Shown here: positions 36,644 through 44,159 of the stretch, piece after piece | How the letters are laid out: each line of letters begins with the position of its first letter | How positions within the stretch are numbered: position 1 is the stretch's first letter | Assembly (NCBI RefSeq): GCF_033025475.1 | Contig: NZ_CP130322.1 | Span: 2,547,001 to 2,611,000 of the forward strand | Direction of reading: 5' to 3' | Length of the DNA stretch: 64,000 nucleotides | Source: Sphingomonas sp. C3-2 | Lineage (GTDB): Bacteria > Pseudomonadota > Alphaproteobacteria > Sphingomonadales > Sphingomonadaceae | Made by a program: the position numbers and the translations under genes | Notes under the pieces: generated by a model | Seen by the model: the letters and a program-made list of their open reading frames with translations, nothing else | What the model was told of the DNA's origin: nothing | The model's database searches: none

Positions 36644-38194
36644 ATGACCGCCAAGAAGCTCAGCCTGAAGCAGAAATACGGCCATCTGACGCGCGGCCTC
36701 GATTGGGATTTCTCCTATCAGTCGCCCGATGCGGTTTTCCCGTACGCCAAATATGAAGGCATCAAGATCCACGACTGGGATGCGTGGGAAGATCCGTTCA
36801 AGCTCACCATGGACGCCTATTGGAAGTTCCAGGCGGAAAAGGAGCGCAAGCTCTATGCCGTCATCGACTCGATGGCGCAGAATAACGGCCAGCTCGGCAT
36901 CACCGATGCGCGCTATCTCAATGCGGTGAAAATCTTCATCCAGGGCGTGACGCCGCTGGAATATCAGGCGCACCGCCATTTTGCGCACCTGGCGCGCCAT
37001 TTGCCCGGCGCGGGCCTGCGCGTCGCCGCGCAGATGCAGTCGATCGACGAACTGCGTCATTGCCAGACGCAGATCCACACGATCAGCCACTACAACAAGT
37101 TCTTCGACGGCATGCATGACTTCCCGCACATGCATGATCGTCTCTGGTATCTTTCGGTGCCCAAGTCCTTCTTCGACGATGCGACGAGTGCGGGACCGTT
37201 CGAATTCCTGACCGCGATCAGCTTTGCGTTCGAATATGTGCTGACCAACCTGCTCTTCGTGCCCTTCATGTCGGGCGCGGCGTTCAACGGCGACATGGCG
37301 ACCGTCACCTTCGGCTTCTCGGCCCAGTCCGACGAAAGCCGCCACATGACGCTTGGCCTCGAAGCCGTCCGTTTCCTTCTGGAGCAGGACGAGGCGAACG
37401 TGCCGATCGTCCAGGGTTGGATCGACAAGTGGTTCTGGCGCGGATACCGGCTGCTCAGCCTGGTCGGCATGATGATGGATTACATGCTCCCCAAGAAAAT
37501 CATGTCGTGGGGCGAGGCATGGGAAATCTATTATGAGGAAGCCGGCGGCGCGCTCTTCGCCGATCTCGCCCGCTATGGCATCCGCGAACCCAAATATGCC
37601 GATATCGCCAAGGCCGAGAAGGATCACCTGACCCATCAGGTCTGGACGATCTTCTACAACTATACGCAGGCTGCCGCCGTCCACACCTGGGATGTCGACG
37701 ATCAGCATATGGACTGGCTGGCCGAGAAATATCCGAACAGCTTCAACGAGGTGTACCGTCCCCGCTATCTCGCCTGGCGCGAGCAGGCGGCCGAGGGCAA
37801 GCGCTTCTACAATGACGGGCTGCCCCAACTCTGCCAGGTCTGCCAGATCCCGATGGCGTTCACCGAGGTCGGTCAGCCCGACGTCATCAGCTTCCGCGTG
37901 TCGGAATATAATGGTGACCGGTTCCACACCTGTTCGGACGGCTGCAAGGACATCTTCGACCACGAACCCGAAAAATATGTCCAGGCCTGGCTGCCGGTGA
38001 ACCAGATCTTCCAGGGCAATTGCGGCGGCGCGACGCTGCCCGAGGTGCTCGACTGGTATCACATCCAGCAGGGCGCGGATAACATGGATTATGCCGGCTC
38101 GCCCGAACAGGCGATGTGGAACGAATGGATGGTCGGCCGCCGCGGCGCCGCCGAGCCCGCATCCGCCCCCATCACCGCGATCGCCGCCGAATAA
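36644..38194 (+). CDS. dmpN: Phenol hydroxylase alpha (catalytic diiron) subunit DmpN
   Basis: The 516-residue catalytic subunit that inserts oxygen into phenol to make catechol. The diiron ligands are visible: Glu106, Glu136 and His139 (DELRH), Glu197, Glu231 and His234 (DESRH). Each is one residue lower than the published ligands of the Pseudomonas stutzeri OX1 enzyme. A C-terminal YHS-type metal-binding domain (LCQVCQIPMAF...FHTCSDGCKDIF) is present, as in other DmpN proteins. The start MTAKKLSLKQKYG is the usual one. Confidence 0.96.
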   Translation: MTAKKLSLKQKYGHLTRGLDWDFSYQSPDAVFPYAKYEGIKIHDWDAWEDPFKLTMDAYWKFQAEKERKLYAVIDSMAQNNGQLGITDARYLNAVKIFIQGVTPLEYQAHRHFAHLARHLPGAGLRVAAQMQSIDELRHCQTQIHTISHYNKFFDGMHDFPHMHDRLWYLSVPKSFFDDATSAGPFEFLTAISFAFEYVLTNLLFVPFMSGAAFNGDMATVTFGFSAQSDESRHMTLGLEAVRFLLEQDEANVPIVQGWIDKWFWRGYRLLSLVGMMMDYMLPKKIMSWGEAWEIYYEEAGGALFADLARYGIREPKYADIAKAEKDHLTHQVWTIFYNYTQAAAVHTWDVDDQHMDWLAEKYPNSFNEVYRPRYLAWREQAAEGKRFYNDGLPQLCQVCQIPMAFTEVGQPDVISFRVSEYNGDRFHTCSDGCKDIFDHEPEKYVQAWLPVNQIFQGNCGGATLPEVLDWYHIQQGADNMDYAGSPEQAMWNEWMVGRRGAAEPASAPITAIAAE

Positions 38195-38215
38195 GCGCGC
38201 AGAAAGGAAGATATC

Positions 38216-38566
38216 ATGGCTGTTGTCAGTCTTGAGCCCGGCTATACCGGCGAGGTCCGCGACCGGGTGGAAAATTACCACGGCAACCACCTCGTCTATA
38301 TCCACTGGGAAGGGCATCTCAATTTCTGTGCGGCGGTCACGTTGCCGCTGGCGCCCGACATGCCCTTCAGCGCGCTCACCGAAAATGCGCTTCCCGGCAT
38401 TTATGGGCGCGATCCCGCCTGGGCCGCTGTCGATCTCGGCAAGGCCCGCTGGATGCTCGACGGGGCCGATTGGACCCCGCAGCCCGATCAATCCGTCTCG
38501 TCACAAGGTGTCGGCCACAAATCGCTGATCCGCTTCTGGACCGAAGAACCGGTCGGACGCGCCTGA
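38216..38566 (+). CDS. dmpO: Phenol hydroxylase gamma subunit DmpO
   Basis: The 116-residue third subunit of the hydroxylase, P4. It has the characteristic YHGNHLVYIHWEGHLNFCAAVTLPL core, LPGIYGRDPAWA and the C-terminal GVGHKSLIRFWTEE. It stabilises the (alpha-beta-gamma)2 particle. A purine-rich GAAAGGAAG site precedes the ATG. It sits 21 nt after dmpN and 12 nt before dmpP. Confidence 0.94.
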   Translation: MAVVSLEPGYTGEVRDRVENYHGNHLVYIHWEGHLNFCAAVTLPLAPDMPFSALTENALPGIYGRDPAWAAVDLGKARWMLDGADWTPQPDQSVSSQGVGHKSLIRFWTEEPVGRA

Positions 38567-38578
38567 GGAACTATCGTC

Positions 38579-39637
38579 ATGTCCACGCTCACCATCGAAC
38601 CCACCGGCGAAACCATTGAAGTGGCCGAAGGCCAGACGCTGCTCGATGCCTGCCTGCGCAACGGCATCTGGTTGCCCCATGCCTGCGGGCACGGCCTGTG
38701 CGGCACTTGCAAGGTAGAGGTGCTCGAAGGTGAGGTGGACCATGGCAGCGCATCGCCCTTCGCGCTGATGGATTTCGAACGCGACGAGGGCAAGACGCTC
38801 GCCTGCAGCGCCTTTGCCTGCGGCGATGTGACGATCGAGGCGGATATCGACGACGATCCGGATGCGCGCCGGATCGCGGTGGCCGACTATGTCGGCACGG
38901 TCTCGCGCCTCGAAATGCTCACGCCCGATATCCTCGGCATCTGGCTCGACCTGGGGGGCGCGGGAATCGATTTCCAGGCCGGGCAGTATGTCAACGTCTC
39001 GGTTCCGGGGATTGAAGGCAGCCGGCCTTTCTCGATCGCCAGCGCCTCGGCCGAACGCAACTGCATCGAACTCCATGTCCGCCTTGTCCCCGATGGCCGC
39101 GCCACGCCGTGGTTGCACCAGCATCTGAAGCTGGGGGACACGCTGCCCTTCACCGGGCCACTCGGGCGCTTCTATGTCCGCGCTTCGGCGGAAAAGCCGC
39201 TCATCTTCCTGGCAGGCGGATCGGGGCTGTCGAGCCCGAAGAGCATGATTCTCGATCTGCTCGAGGCGGGCTATGACCAGCCGATCACGCTTATCCATGG
39301 CGGGCGGCGGCCGCATGATCTGCACTTCATGGAGTTCTTCAACGAACTGGCCGAACGCCACGACAATCTGCGCTATGTGCCCGTCATCTCGCAGCCCGAG
39401 GAAGGCGATGTCTGGGACGGCGAGCGTGGCTATGTCCACGAAGTCGCCGAAAAGCTCTTCGACGGGCGGTTCTCAGGCCATCAGGCTTATCTGTGCGGCC
39501 CGCCGCCGATGATCGACGCGGCGATCACCGCGCTCATGAAGGGGCGTCTGTTCGAACGCGATATCTTCATGGAGAAGTTCCTGACCGCGGCGGACGGTGT
39601 CGCCACGAACAAATCGCCGCTGTTCAAGAAGATCTGA
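38579..39637 (+). CDS. dmpP: Phenol hydroxylase reductase DmpP (2Fe-2S/FAD)
   Basis: It passes electrons from NAD(P)H through FAD and a 2Fe-2S centre to the diiron hydroxylase. The 352-residue protein has an N-terminal plant-type ferredoxin domain with Cys36, Cys41, Cys44 and Cys76. An FAD domain follows (RPFSIASA), then an NAD domain (LAGGSGLSSPKSM...YLCGPPPMI). It is last in the hydroxylase operon. No separate DmpQ-type ferredoxin gene, which protects catechol 2,3-dioxygenase, is present; none is needed for an ortho pathway. Confidence 0.96.
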   Translation: MSTLTIEPTGETIEVAEGQTLLDACLRNGIWLPHACGHGLCGTCKVEVLEGEVDHGSASPFALMDFERDEGKTLACSAFACGDVTIEADIDDDPDARRIAVADYVGTVSRLEMLTPDILGIWLDLGGAGIDFQAGQYVNVSVPGIEGSRPFSIASASAERNCIELHVRLVPDGRATPWLHQHLKLGDTLPFTGPLGRFYVRASAEKPLIFLAGGSGLSSPKSMILDLLEAGYDQPITLIHGGRRPHDLHFMEFFNELAERHDNLRYVPVISQPEEGDVWDGERGYVHEVAEKLFDGRFSGHQAYLCGPPPMIDAAITALMKGRLFERDIFMEKFLTAADGVATNKSPLFKKI

Positions 39638-39750
39638 CGCCAGCCGCCACCGGGCGGCCAGCAGCAAAGACGTAAAACGGGGTGCGGGGCCGCTGGCCTC
39701 CGCCGGTTGGAAAACCGCGCCCTCAACGGAAAAAATGAGAGGGAGAGGTT

Positions 39751-40638
39751 ATGCGGAAATTGGCATGGGCGGCGGCACTGGCCGCGGCCATGATCCCGGG
39801 AACGGCGTTCGCCACCGAAAATGGCGGTGGGGCCTATCCCAATGGCGCCGAGGGGCTCGACATCGCGGCGCTGCCGCCGCCGGGCACCTATCTGCTCGAT
39901 TACGCCAATTATTACGGCGCGGACCGGCTGAACGACGGCAATGGCGACAAGCTGGTGCCCGATTTCAGCGTCGACGCCTTCGCCAATGTCGCGCGCATCG
40001 TCCATGTCACCGACAAGAAGTTTTTGGGCGCGACCGTGGCGATGCAGGCCTTTGTCCCGATCGTCGACCTCAAGGTCAGCGCCGCCGGCGCGCGCGATCA
40101 CAAATTCGGGTTGGGCGACGTGATCGTCAATCCGCTCGTCCTCGGCTGGAACAAGGGCAATTGGCATTATGTGCTGACGATGGACACCTATGTGCCCACC
40201 GGCCGCTACAACAAGAATGATCTCGCCAATATCGGACGCAATTACTGGACGTTCGAGCCGGTGGCCGCGGTTACCTACAAGAACCCCAAGGGCGGCCCCG
40301 AATTTTCGGCCAAGCTGATGTACGACTTCAATACCAAGAACAAGGCGACCGATTATCGTTCGGGCCAGGAATTCCACGCCGATTTCAGCGCGTCGTATAA
40401 TTTCAATCCGCTGACGGTGGGCGTCACCGGCTATTATTACAAGCAGACGACCGCCGATAAGCAGAACGGGCTGCGTGTCGGGCCGGACGGGTTCAAGGGC
40501 GAAGCGTTCGCGCTGGGCCCCGTCGTCCGCACGGTGCTGGGCAAGATACCGGTCACGCTGCAATGGCAGCATGAATTCATGGCGCATAACCGCCCGCAGG
40601 GAGACAAGCTCTGGATCAAGACGGTTTTCCGCTTCTGA
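39751..40638 (+). CDS. SphA-type outer-membrane protein (phenol-degradation MetA-like family)
   Basis: A 295-residue predicted outer-membrane beta-barrel: signal peptide 1-22 (ending GTAFA), then alternating strands from PPGTYLLDYANYYGADRLND, and a C-terminal Phe (IKTVFRF). It belongs to the family often encoded with aromatic catabolism genes and proposed to admit hydrophobic substrates. It lies 113 nt after dmpP with its own ribosome site (GAGAGGGAGAGG). Phenol uptake is inferred from context only. Confidence 0.85.
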   Translation: MRKLAWAAALAAAMIPGTAFATENGGGAYPNGAEGLDIAALPPPGTYLLDYANYYGADRLNDGNGDKLVPDFSVDAFANVARIVHVTDKKFLGATVAMQAFVPIVDLKVSAAGARDHKFGLGDVIVNPLVLGWNKGNWHYVLTMDTYVPTGRYNKNDLANIGRNYWTFEPVAAVTYKNPKGGPEFSAKLMYDFNTKNKATDYRSGQEFHADFSASYNFNPLTVGVTGYYYKQTTADKQNGLRVGPDGFKGEAFALGPVVRTVLGKIPVTLQWQHEFMAHNRPQGDKLWIKTVFRF

Positions 40639-40648
40639 TCCGGGGGCC

Positions 40649-40679
40649 GGTCGCGGGCGCCCTTCAGGTCGCGGGCGCC
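40649..40679. repeat. 13-nt direct repeat between convergent SphA-type and flavin reductase genes
   Basis: GGTCGCGGGCGCC occurs at 40649-40661 and 40667-40679. The second copy encodes the C terminus of the flavin reductase. Each copy contains the palindrome GGCGCC or CGGGCGCC, so the two can pair as a hairpin on either transcript and may assist termination. Confidence 0.5.
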
Positions 40680-41293
40680 TGCGGCCGGCTCATGTGAAAT
40701 TCATTCTCGGGCGAAATCTCGAAATAGCTGGTCGGCCCGCCCGCGCGCATGATCGGCCGCGCGCGCGCCGTCTGGTAGATGCCGTTTTCCAGCAGCTCCT
40801 CGGCGATATGCACCCCCACCACTTCGCCCAGCACCAGCCAGGCGTCGATCGCCGCGCCGTCATGCGCCTTTAGGCGCACGATCTCGCTCAACCGGCATTC
40901 GAACGAGACCGGGCTTTCGCCAACACGCGGCACGTCGATCACGGTGCTTGGCACCGGGGTAAGCCCGGTCAGCGCGAATTCGTCGACCTCTGCGGGCACC
41001 GGCGCGCTGCTCAAATTCACCTGTTCGGCGAGCGGCCGGGTGGCAAGGTTCCATACGAACGCGCCCGTCGCCTCGATATTGGCGACGCTGTCCTTCCAGC
41101 TGGTCGAGGAAAAGCCGATGATCGGCGGCCGATAGTTGAACGCGTTGAAAAAGCTGTAGGGCGCAAGATTGGGGACGCCCGCTAAAGAGAGGGTGGAAAC
41201 CCAGCCGATCGGGCGCGGTGCCACGATCGCGTTGAACGGATCATGGGGCAGGCCGTGGCCCTTGGCGGGTTCGTAGAAATAGCTGTCGGACAT
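40664..41293 (-). CDS. Flavin reductase family protein
   Basis: A 209-residue FMN-binding split-barrel protein. It has the DPFNAIVAPRPIGWVSTLSLAGVPNLAPYSFFNAFNYRPPIIGFSS signature and a C-terminal extension seen in the longer subgroup that includes DIM6/NTAB-like proteins. It may reduce free flavin for an oxygenase or simply bind FMN. It is convergent with the SphA-type gene and upstream of no obvious oxygenase; a link with phenol metabolism is possible but not shown. It is 49 nt downstream of thyA. Confidence 0.85.
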   Translation of the reverse strand: MSDSYFYEPAKGHGLPHDPFNAIVAPRPIGWVSTLSLAGVPNLAPYSFFNAFNYRPPIIGFSSTSWKDSVANIEATGAFVWNLATRPLAEQVNLSSAPVPAEVDEFALTGLTPVPSTVIDVPRVGESPVSFECRLSEIVRLKAHDGAAIDAWLVLGEVVGVHIAEELLENGIYQTARARPIMRAGGPTSYFEISPENEFHMSRPQAPAT

Positions 41294-41314
41294 GACCCTG
41301 CTGTGCCCCGCCTG

Positions 41315-42241
41315 TCAGACCGCGACGTCGCCGTGGATGGCGGGGTGGGGATCATAGCCCTCCACCACGAAATCCTCGATCCGGTAAGCGTCGATCGAAT
41401 CCGGCTTGCGGGCGAGGCGCATGCGCGGGAAGGGCCGGGGCGTGCGCGCCATCTGCTCGCGCACCTGATCGACATGGTTGAGGTAGAGGTGCACGTCGCC
41501 GCCCACCCAGACGAGTTCGCCGGGGGTGAGCCCGGCTTGCTGCGCCAGCATGTGGAGCAGCGCCGCGCCGCCCGTGAAGTTGAACGGCGCGCCCAGGAAC
41601 AGGTCGCACGACCGCTGGAAAATGAGGCAATTCAGTCGCCCGTCGGACGTGACATGGAACTGATAGACCATGTGGCAGGGCGGTAGCGCCATCTGGCCAA
41701 GCTCGCCGACATTCCACGCATGGAACAGCATACGGCGGCTGGCGGGATTGGTCTTCAGCGTGTCGATCAGCGTCGCGATCTGATCATGCTCGCGGCCCTC
41801 GGCATCGAGCCAGCGGCGCCACTGCTTGCCGTAAACCGGGCCAAGATTGCCCCATTGTTCGGCAAAGGCCTCGTCCGCCAGGATGCGGGCCTCGAAATCC
41901 TCCTGCGTCACAGCCTCTCCGGTGGCCTTGCGGAACCGGTCGAGCGGCCAGTCGGTCCAGATGCGGACATTGTTCTGCAGCAGTTCGCGGATATTGGTGC
42001 GTCCGGTCAGGAACCACAGCATCTCGCGCACCGAGGTTTTCCAATAGACGCGCTTGGTGGTCAGGATCGGCATGCTGCCGTCCGACAGGTCGAAACGCAG
42101 CAGTTCGCCGAACACCGATCTGGTGCCGACGCCGGTGCGGTCCATGCGTTCATCGCCCTTGTCGAGGATGCGGCGCATCAGGTTCAGATATTGATATTCG
42201 GGGTGCCCTGCGTCCACTGCCTGTTCCTCGGACCGCGCCAT
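41315..42241 (-). CDS. thyA: Thymidylate synthase
   Basis: It methylates dUMP to dTMP using methylenetetrahydrofolate. The 308-residue protein carries the nucleophile Cys189 in LPPCHMVYQFHV, the DRTGVGTRSVFG loop, RSCDLFLGAPFN and the terminal HPAIHGDVAV. It has the roughly 45-residue insertion (about 95-130) found in longer ThyA forms. TTG and GTG codons lie just upstream in frame; the ATG at 42241 is chosen because AAGGGG sits 7 nt before it. Confidence 0.96.
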   Translation of the reverse strand: MARSEEQAVDAGHPEYQYLNLMRRILDKGDERMDRTGVGTRSVFGELLRFDLSDGSMPILTTKRVYWKTSVREMLWFLTGRTNIRELLQNNVRIWTDWPLDRFRKATGEAVTQEDFEARILADEAFAEQWGNLGPVYGKQWRRWLDAEGREHDQIATLIDTLKTNPASRRMLFHAWNVGELGQMALPPCHMVYQFHVTSDGRLNCLIFQRSCDLFLGAPFNFTGGAALLHMLAQQAGLTPGELVWVGGDVHLYLNHVDQVREQMARTPRPFPRMRLARKPDSIDAYRIEDFVVEGYDPHPAIHGDVAV

Positions 42242-42252
42242 CACCAAACCCC

Positions 42253-42951
42253 TTATAATCTGCAGGCCCTGATCTTGGCCGGTGTGGGCCGGGGCCCCAC
42301 CGCTTCGAACTGGGCGATATAGCCTTCGACGGAGGGGAGCGGCTGGCTTTCCACCAGCTTGTACCCCACCGCCGCAAATTCACAGCGCAGCAACGCAGAG
42401 GGCGTGCCGTGCTTTTCGGTCGGCCGGTCGGCATCGACCACGATCACCCGCCCGCCGGCCTTCAGCGACGGACGCATCCGCCACAGAAACTCATAGGGCT
42501 GCGCCACCTCATGATACATATGCACCATGAAGATCCGGTCGAAACTGTTTTCGGGCAGCTTCGGATCGGCGGGTTCGCCCAGCCGCACGCTCACATTGTC
42601 CAGCGCGTCGCGGTTGACGCGCTCGGCCAGTTTGTCGCGCACCTCGGGCACGATGTCCTCGGCCAGCACGCGGCCATGATCGCCCACCCGGCTGGCGAGG
42701 CGGATGGTGTAATACCCTTCGCCCGCGCCGATATCGGCAATGGTCATACCCGGCTTCACGCCCACCCGGTCCATCACCGTTTCGGCCTCGTTCACTCGGT
42801 CGCGGGCTTCCTCGGTCGACCAGCGGCTGGACACGATCTTCGCCACGGGCCGGTCGGGCGCGGGGAAGCTGGGGGCTTCCTCGGCCTTTTTGCATCCGGC
42901 CAGCGCGAGCGTGGCCAAGAGCAGGATCAGGGGGCGGGGCGTGCGGCGCAT
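42253..42951 (-). CDS. Lipoprotein-type class I SAM-dependent methyltransferase
   Basis: A 232-residue protein with a lipoprotein signal peptide (lipobox LALAGC, Cys20) joined to a full Rossmann methyltransferase fold. Motif I is TIADIGAGEGYYTIRLA, then VLAEDIVPEV, FDRIFMVHMYHEV and GGRVIVVDADRP. Export would place a SAM enzyme outside the cytoplasm, where SAM is not expected, so its role is unclear. The ATG at 42951 gives the cleanest signal; an ATG at 42966 is also in frame. It follows prfB almost directly, just upstream of thyA. Confidence 0.82.
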   Translation of the reverse strand: MRRTPRPLILLLATLALAGCKKAEEAPSFPAPDRPVAKIVSSRWSTEEARDRVNEAETVMDRVGVKPGMTIADIGAGEGYYTIRLASRVGDHGRVLAEDIVPEVRDKLAERVNRDALDNVSVRLGEPADPKLPENSFDRIFMVHMYHEVAQPYEFLWRMRPSLKAGGRVIVVDADRPTEKHGTPSALLRCEFAAVGYKLVESQPLPSVEGYIAQFEAVGPRPTPAKIRACRL

Positions 42952-42955
42952 GGCC

Positions 42956-44083
42956 TTAGTCGACATCCTCCACATCGACCGTTTCACCCGTCACGCGCTG
43001 CGACAGCGCGGCGGCCATGAACGGATCGAGCGCGCCGTCGAGCACATCGTCGGGCGCGGTCGAGGTGACGCCGGTGCGCAGATCCTTCACCAGCTGATAG
43101 GGCTGAAGGACATAGGAACGGATCTGGTGGCCCCAGCCGATATCCGACTTCGATGCGTGGACGGCGTTGGCTTCGGCTTCGCGGCGTTGCAGTTCGGCTT
43201 CGTACAGGCGCGCGCGGAGCATGCTCATCGCCTCGGCCTTGTTCTTGTGCTGCGAGCGCTGGGTCTGCGACGCGACGATGATGCCCGAGGGAACGTGCGT
43301 GATGCGGACCGCCGAATCGGTCGTGTTGACGTGCTGCCCGCCCGCGCCCGATGCGCGGTAGGTATCGATCTTCAGGTCGCTTTCGACGATCTCGATATCT
43401 ATATTGTCGTCGATCACCGGATAGACCCAGACCGACGAGAAGCTGGTGTGGCGGCGCGCCGAGCTGTCATAGGGGCTGATGCGGACGAGGCGGTGGACAC
43501 CGCTTTCGGTCTTGGCATAGCCATAGGCGTTCTCGCCCTTGATCAGCAGCGTGGCCGACTTGATGCCCGCCTGTTCGCCCGCGTGATAGTCGATCAGCTC
43601 GACCTTCATGCCACGGCGTTCGGCCCAGCGCATGTACATGCGCTGCAGCATCGAGGCCCAGTCCTGGCTTTCGGTGCCGCCGGCGCCGGCATGGATTTCG
43701 AGATAGGTGTCGTTGCCGTCGGCTTCGCCCGCCAACAGCGCCTTCACCTTGTCCTGATCCGCGCGCTCGGCCAGCGCCTTGAGCGTGGCGACGCCTTCGT
43801 CGACCAGATCATTGTCGCCCTCGGCCTCGGCCATGTCCATCAGTTCGGCTGTGTCGGCCAGCTCGCGTTCGATCGCGCGCGTGGCAGAGATTGCTTCGTC
43901 CAGACGGCGGCGTTCGCGCATCACATCCTGCGCGGCCTTGGGGTCTTCCCACAAAGTGGGGTCTTCGACGCGCGCGTTCAGCTCGTCGAGCCGGCGCAGT
44001 GCGCGGTCCCAGTCAAGGAACCGGCGAAGCAGCGCGAGCGCATCGTTGATCTTGTCGGCATAGGCCTGCGCTTCCGCACGCAT
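42956..44083 (-). CDS. prfB: Peptide chain release factor 2
   Basis: It recognises UGA and UAA stop codons and triggers peptide release. The 375-residue protein has the GGQ motif in [10 protein letters not shown] and the RF2-type recognition loop [15 protein letters not shown], where SPY stands in place of the E. coli SPF. The reading frame is continuous from the ATG at 44083: the in-frame UGA and +1 programmed frameshift used by E. coli prfB is absent. An upstream in-frame start would add 16 unlikely residues. Confidence 0.96.
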   Translation of the reverse strand: MRAEAQAYADKINDALALLRRFLDWDRALRRLDELNARVEDPTLWEDPKAAQDVMRERRRLDEAISATRAIERELADTAELMDMAEAEGDNDLVDEGVATLKALAERADQDKVKALLAGEADGNDTYLEIHAGAGGTESQDWASMLQRMYMRWAERRGMKVELIDYHAGEQAGIKSATLLIKGENAYGYAKTESGVHRLVRISPYDSSARRHTSFSSVWVYPVIDDNIDIEIVESDLKIDTYRASGAGGQHVNTTDSAVRITHVPSGIIVASQTQRSQHKNKAEAMSMLRARLYEAELQRREAEANAVHASKSDIGWGHQIRSYVLQPYQLVKDLRTGVTSTAPDDVLDGALDPFMAAALSQRVTGETVDVEDVD

Positions 44084-44159
44084 CGGTAACTCTCCAAACC
44101 AAATCGTCATGCCGGCGCGGGGCCGGCCCAAAATGCCATCAGGGCTTTGTCACGCGGCC

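Noticed and set aside
36620-38491. A 623-codon minus-strand frame opposite dmpN and dmpO
   Set aside because: Shadow of two well-supported hydroxylase genes; no family resemblance.
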